The translations under genes and the position numbers were made by a program. DNA of 8,579 bases from an uncultured Clostridium sp. (lineage in GTDB: Bacteria > Bacillota > Clostridia > Clostridiales > Clostridiaceae): NCBI GenBank assembly GCA_934746785.1, contig CAKVFO010000139.1:1-8579 (forward strand). Direction: 5' to 3'. This document shows positions 6,082 to 8,579 of the stretch, in pieces. Within the stretch, counting starts at the first letter, position 1, and each line of letters begins with the position of its first letter. Under the pieces are notes generated by a model, which had not been told where the DNA came from, did no database searches, and saw only the letters and a program-made list of their open reading frames with translations.

Positions 6082-6104
6082 AACCTTTTGCATGGCTTAC
6101 AAAG
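6082..6104 (+). repeat. Degenerate 23-bp repeat, copy 1
   Basis: This 23-base segment begins AACCTTT and ends GCTTACAAAG. It matches 7685-7707 at 19 of 23 positions; both ends are identical and the differences are confined to the six bases between. A shorter relative (AACCTTTAGGAAAG) starts at 6007. In both full copies the 3' end forms the left arm of an intergenic hairpin, and GCTTTTG follows on the right arm. Confidence 0.6.
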
Positions 6105-6125
6105 TGGCTGACGCCACGCTTTTGT
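6099..6125 (+). terminator. GC-rich hairpin followed by T-rich bases
   Basis: GTGGC (6104-6108) pairs perfectly with GCCAC (6113-6117) around TGAC. The stem can extend as ACAAA (6099-6103) with TTTGT (6121-6125) past a 3-base bulge. TTTTGTTTTGT (6120-6130) follows, so it could terminate a transcript on the + strand. It is out of character with the AT-rich surroundings. It may be a terminator, an attenuator before the dehydrogenase gene, or part of the repeat family. Confidence 0.45.
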
Positions 6126-6257
6126 TTTGTACTTGAGTAAGTAATTTATAAACTAAGTTTGACTATTGTTACTTAATTTCACTAAAGCTGTTGCCAATAT
6201 TTTAAGTTAGTTTTACTAATACTATCAATATAAACTATATTATATTGGAGTGATTTT

Positions 6258-7127
6258 ATGATTGAAAAAACTTTTCCTAAGGTATTTACTACAAAGACTC
6301 AAAGTGTACAGCCAGGTATTGAAGAGGAGATGAGCCCAAAGCCTGTTTTTGAGCATGAAGAGTATAATAATGATGGTAAGAGACTTAAAGATAAGGTGGC
6401 TGTAATAACTGGTGGTGATAGTGGTATTGGAAGGGCTGTTTCTATTGCTTATGCTAGAGAGGGCGCTAAGGTCGTTATTCTTTATTTAAATGAGGATAAG
6501 GATGCTGGAAAGACTAAGGAGATTGTAGAAGGGTATGGCAGTGAATGCTTTCTTATTAAAGGTGATGTTGGTGATGAAGTTTTTTGTAAGTCAGCTATTG
6601 ATTCTGTCATTAAAAGGTTTAATAAGATTGATATTATTATTCCAAATGCTGGAGAACAGCATTTTACAAAGAACTTTCAAGATATTTCATATAAGCAGCT
6701 TGATAGAACTTTTAGAACTAATTTGTATGGACCTATGTTTATTATTAAGGCTGCTTTGAATTATATGGGAGAGTTTTCTTCAATTATAATAACAACATCT
6801 ATTACTGCTTATCAAGGTAATGATGGCTTAATTGATTATTCATGTAGTAAGGGTGCTTTAGTTACTTTGACTAGATCTTTATCAAAGTCTTTAGCATCTA
6901 GAGGTATTAGAGTTAATGCTGTTGCTCCTGGGCCTGTTTGGACTCCTTTGATTCCTGCTTCTATGCCAGAGAGTGAAATTATTTCTTTTGGTTCTAAAAC
7001 TGCATTTAAGAGGGCAGCTCAGCCTGTAGAGATTGCTGAAGCTTATATATTTTTAGCCTCTCAGGGAGCTTCTTTTATTACTGGTGAAACTATACATGTC
7101 AATGGTGGGGAATTTGTTTGTTCATAA
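6258..7127 (+). CDS. Short-chain dehydrogenase/reductase, stress-protein type
   Basis: An NAD(P)-dependent oxidoreductase of the classical SDR superfamily, 289 residues, cytoplasmic. The cofactor motif is TGGDSGIG (51-58). NAG lies at 130-132, the structural Asn is N155, and the catalytic Ser181, Tyr194 and Lys198 (YSCSK) are all present, so it should be active. A 45-residue extension before the Rossmann fold, with the pattern QPG-x-E-x-x-M-x-P-x-P, is characteristic of the Bacillus YdaD/YhdF (general stress protein 39) and E. coli YghA group. GGAGTG (6247-6252) lies 5 bases before ATG. It appears monocistronic, preceded by a long non-coding stretch. The substrate is unknown; an alcohol, aldehyde or sugar is possible. 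It uses noticeably many T-ending codons (for example around 6910-6960), different in feel from the regulator upstream, though not enough to claim transfer. Confidence 0.93.
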   Translation: MIEKTFPKVFTTKTQSVQPGIEEEMSPKPVFEHEEYNNDGKRLKDKVAVITGGDSGIGRAVSIAYAREGAKVVILYLNEDKDAGKTKEIVEGYGSECFLIKGDVGDEVFCKSAIDSVIKRFNKIDIIIPNAGEQHFTKNFQDISYKQLDRTFRTNLYGPMFIIKAALNYMGEFSSIIITTSITAYQGNDGLIDYSCSKGALVTLTRSLSKSLASRGIRVNAVAPGPVWTPLIPASMPESEIISFGSKTAFKRAAQPVEIAEAYIFLASQGASFITGETIHVNGGEFVCS

Positions 7128-7178
7128 TCTTAATAAAATCTTAAATGTTAAAAAAATGCATTGTTTTTATGCAATATA

Positions 7179-7187
7179 TGGTAGAAT
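7179..7187 (+). promoter_or_regulatory. Possible extended -10 promoter
   Basis: TGGTAGAAT has the TG-N-TAGAAT form of an extended -10 element, with 5 of 6 in the hexamer. The only -35-like sequence, TTGTTT (7161-7166), is 15 bases upstream and weak. Transcription would start near 7194, about 28 bases before ATG 7222. Confidence 0.4.
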
Positions 7188-7221
7188 TGAATTATAAATT
7201 AAAAGTGTATGGAGTGGTTTT

Positions 7222-7659
7222 ATGATTGATAATTTAAAATTAGCAATAAGTGAAAAAGATATTGAGAAAGCAAGAGAAATTCTTAAAGATGAACTTTTAG
7301 ATAAAAACTATCCTCATGAAATTTTTATAGATGCTTTGAGACTAGCAACAGATTATAATGTTTTTGAAGAACATGATAATGAGAATTTAATTGAAGATCC
7401 TAATAAATGGACAAAAGAATATTTAGAGAAACTTAAAATAGATTTAAATACTAATTTCTCTAAAGAAAGATTTATAAAGGCTTACTATGTATATAAGAAA
7501 TTAAATAATGCTGATGTAAAAGAAGAGTTTACTTCATTAATTACTATAAATAAAAAGTGCAAAGATTTTTTATTTATTATTGAAGCTGGAGCAGCTATAA
7601 TAGGTACAATTACTGTTGGGGCAGGAATTTACTTTTTGAGAAAGAAGTTAAAAAAATAA
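7222..7659 (+). CDS. Unrecognised small protein with C-terminal membrane anchor
   Basis: 145 residues. GGAGTGG (7211-7217) lies 4 bases before ATG; this initiation region closely resembles that of the dehydrogenase (GGAGTG, then TTTTATGATTGA in both). Residues 1-115 are charged, helical and without Cys until C113, opening with LKLAISEKDIEKAREILKDEL, a helix-pair or TPR-like look without a firm repeat. Residues about 116-139 form one hydrophobic segment (FLFIIEAGAAIIGTITVGAG and following), and the protein ends in Arg/Lys residues (RKKLKK). This is a tail-anchored layout, predicting a cytoplasmic helical domain held at the membrane; if the positive-inside rule holds for the basic tail, the topology could be the opposite. 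No family recognised and no neighbour explains it. A hairpin follows 9 bases after the stop. Confidence 0.83.
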   Translation: MIDNLKLAISEKDIEKAREILKDELLDKNYPHEIFIDALRLATDYNVFEEHDNENLIEDPNKWTKEYLEKLKIDLNTNFSKERFIKAYYVYKKLNNADVKEEFTSLITINKKCKDFLFIIEAGAAIIGTITVGAGIYFLRKKLKK

Positions 7660-7668
7660 TAAAAGAAA

Positions 7669-7717
7669 TCAAAAGCAGCTTTGAAACCTTTAGAAAAGCT
7701 TACAAAGCTGCTTTTGA
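7669..7717 (+). terminator. 15-bp stem-loop, probable terminator
   Basis: TCAAAAGCAGCTTTG (7669-7683) pairs perfectly with CAAAGCTGCTTTTGA (7703-7717) around a 19-base loop. The only T run is the TTTT inside the right arm; no T tract follows, so efficiency is uncertain. The stem is symmetrical enough to act on either strand. Its loop and right arm contain the second copy of the 23-bp repeat. Confidence 0.7.
7685..7707 (+). repeat. Degenerate 23-bp repeat, copy 2
   Basis: It begins AACCTTTAG and ends GCTTACAAAG, matching 6082-6104 at 19 of 23 positions. It forms most of the loop and the start of the right arm of the stem-loop at 7669-7717, and GCTTTTG follows soon after, as in copy 1. Confidence 0.6.
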
Positions 7718-7726
7718 GATTATAAG

Positions 7727-7755
7727 TTGACATTTTGAAATAAAATATTCATAAT
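7727..7755 (+). promoter_or_regulatory. Sigma-A promoter of the AI-2E permease gene
   Basis: A perfect TTGACA (7727-7732) and CATAAT (7750-7755, 5 of 6) are separated by 17 bases, matching 11 of 12 consensus positions. Transcription would start near 7762, ahead of AGGAGG at 7776. It lies just after the preceding stem-loop. Confidence 0.82.
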
Positions 7756-7785
7756 TAAAGAAAATATTCAACTTTAGGAGGAAGC

Positions 7786-8579
7786 ATGAGGGTAAATTGG
7801 AATACTAAATACACTACTATTGCAGTGTATACATTTTTGGTAATATGTTCTGTTATTTTATTTTATTTAGGAGTTTCACAGTTAAGTTATGTATTAGATA
7901 AATTAAATAGTATAACAGTAGTTATGCAGCCTATTATAATTGGAGCTGCTATGGCTTATATTTTTAATTTTATTTTGAAGTTTTATGAAGAAAAGCTTCT
8001 TAAGGAAAAGTATTTAAATAAAATTAAAATTAAATCTAAAAGAGGCTTGGGTATACTTTTTACATATTTAACAGTTATATTAATAGTGTGGCTTTTTATG
8101 AAATTTGTATTTCCACAGCTTGTAGATAGTGTAGTTGGATTAGTTAATGATATTCCTGAATATATAAATAATTTAGGTGTTTTAATTAATGATTTTATGC
8201 TAGATATAGATTTAAATGAAGGAATTCAAAATATAGCACATGAGAATTGGAATGACTTTGTAAATTATATAGTAAAATTTGTGACTAATTTTATTCCAGT
8301 ACTTGGTGGAATGCTTGCGAGTTTAGCTTCAAGTATTTGGAATATAGTTATTGGACTTATTGTATCTATTTATTTATTAGCCGATAAAGAAAAGTTTATT
8401 GCATTATTTAAAAAAGTTATTTTTGCTATTTTTCCGCTAAAGCATGCTAATAAGGTTATAAGTTTAGGAAGAAGATGCAATTTGACTTTTGGCAAATTTA
8501 TAAGTGGAAAAATTCTTGATTCTTTTATAATAGGAGTGTTAACTTTTATTATCTTAACAATATTTAAGATGCCATATAC
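7786..8579 (+). CDS. AI-2E family membrane permease, 3' end beyond window
   Basis: 264 codons are visible with no stop; the family usually runs to about 340-400 residues, so roughly two thirds is present. AGGAGG (7776-7781) is 4 bases before ATG. Membrane segments lie at about 10-32, 42-64, 88-108, 170-200 (containing FIPVLGGMLASLASSIWNI and the following hydrophobic run) and 245-260. A soluble, partly acidic region lies between the third and fourth (about 110-165). The motif GKFISGKILDSFIIGVLTF near residue 240 is diagnostic of the AI-2E/PerM/YtvI family (PF01594). Members include the E. coli AI-2 exporter TqsA and others linked to sodium/proton exchange, so the name does not establish quorum-signal transport here. 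It has its own strong promoter. Confidence 0.93.
   Translation, partial: MRVNWNTKYTTIAVYTFLVICSVILFYLGVSQLSYVLDKLNSITVVMQPIIIGAAMAYIFNFILKFYEEKLLKEKYLNKIKIKSKRGLGILFTYLTVILIVWLFMKFVFPQLVDSVVGLVNDIPEYINNLGVLINDFMLDIDLNEGIQNIAHENWNDFVNYIVKFVTNFIPVLGGMLASLASSIWNIVIGLIVSIYLLADKEKFIALFKKVIFAIFPLKHANKVISLGRRCNLTFGKFISGKILDSFIIGVLTFIILTIFKMPY

Larger units (their letters stand above)
6007..6257 (+). other. Non-coding stretch with GC-rich hairpin, candidate leader or small RNA
   Basis: No convincing ORF lies here on either strand. It holds AACCTTTAG at 6007-6015, a conspicuously GC-rich hairpin at 6099-6125, and several complementary short segments. AAAGCG (6036-6041) can pair with CGCTTT (6117-6122), enclosing about 85 bases. 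ATTACTT (6052-6058) can pair with AAGTAAT (6139-6145). TTGAGTAA (6133-6140) can pair with TTACTTAA (6169-6176) through one G-T wobble, and the last two pairings exclude each other. It may be the 5' leader of the dehydrogenase gene or a separate small RNA. I found no convincing promoter in it and do not recognise a known riboswitch class. Confidence 0.4.

Noticed and set aside
6095..6130. TTAC-AAAG next to a hairpin, as at an IS200/IS605 left end
   Set aside because: No transposase, right end or remnant is visible, and a 4-base target match is weak evidence.
6535..6759. 74-codon open frame inside the dehydrogenase gene
   Set aside because: It is a Leu-rich shadow frame within a well-supported SDR gene and has no initiation signal.
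7157..7173. Hairpin TGCAT/ATGCA after the dehydrogenase gene as a terminator
   Set aside because: The stem is only 5 bp with a 7-base loop and no T run after it; too weak in this AT-rich DNA.

Overview
This is AT-rich DNA of Firmicutes character, most likely Clostridium sensu stricto or a close relative. The reasons are strong A/T-ending codon use, purine-rich AGGAGG-type ribosome binding sites 4-6 bases before starts, TTGACA/TATAAT-like promoters, hairpin-plus-T-run terminators, and family resemblances (YtqB/MnmM methylase, RluB, RpiR/SIS regulator, AI-2E permease). Every gene I can support is on the + strand. The attribution is inference from these features; no database was consulted.

Layout. 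(1) 3-560 is the 3' part of an unrecognised, probably helical protein, followed by a terminator-like hairpin (626-658). (2) 682-3151 is a tight three-gene unit: a membrane-anchored or secreted 172-residue protein, an ABC ATPase and its multi-pass permease, with stop/start adjacency and overlap. (3) 3231-3482 encodes an 83-residue protein with a 13-Cys head and an aromatic/Gly-Phe tail. A 26-bp palindrome lies just before it and two hairpins follow, the second a strong terminator. (4) 3627-4949 is an RNA-modification operon: a very good promoter, rluB (23S rRNA pseudouridine synthase) and mnmM/ytqB (tRNA wobble-uridine methyltransferase). (5) 5042-5938 is an RpiR/MurR-type regulator with HTH and SIS domains, ended by a terminator at 5965-6006. 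(6) 5939-6257 is a 319-base non-coding stretch with an unusually GC-rich hairpin and degenerate repeats. (7) 6258-7127 is a short-chain dehydrogenase of the N-terminally extended, stress-protein type. (8) 7222-7659 is a small protein with one C-terminal membrane segment, closed by a 15-bp stem. (9) 7786 to the window end is the first 264 codons of an AI-2E family permease behind a near-consensus promoter.

How the parts fit: the ABC unit and the rluB-mnmM pair are each probably co-transcribed. The other genes look like separate short units bounded by their own terminators or promoters. I see no phage, IS, CRISPR, tRNA or rRNA features. I found no clear novel multi-gene system. The points most worth a second look are the Cys-rich protein with its palindromic upstream site, and a small family of degenerate AACCTTTAG...GCTTACAAAG repeats tied to intergenic hairpins.
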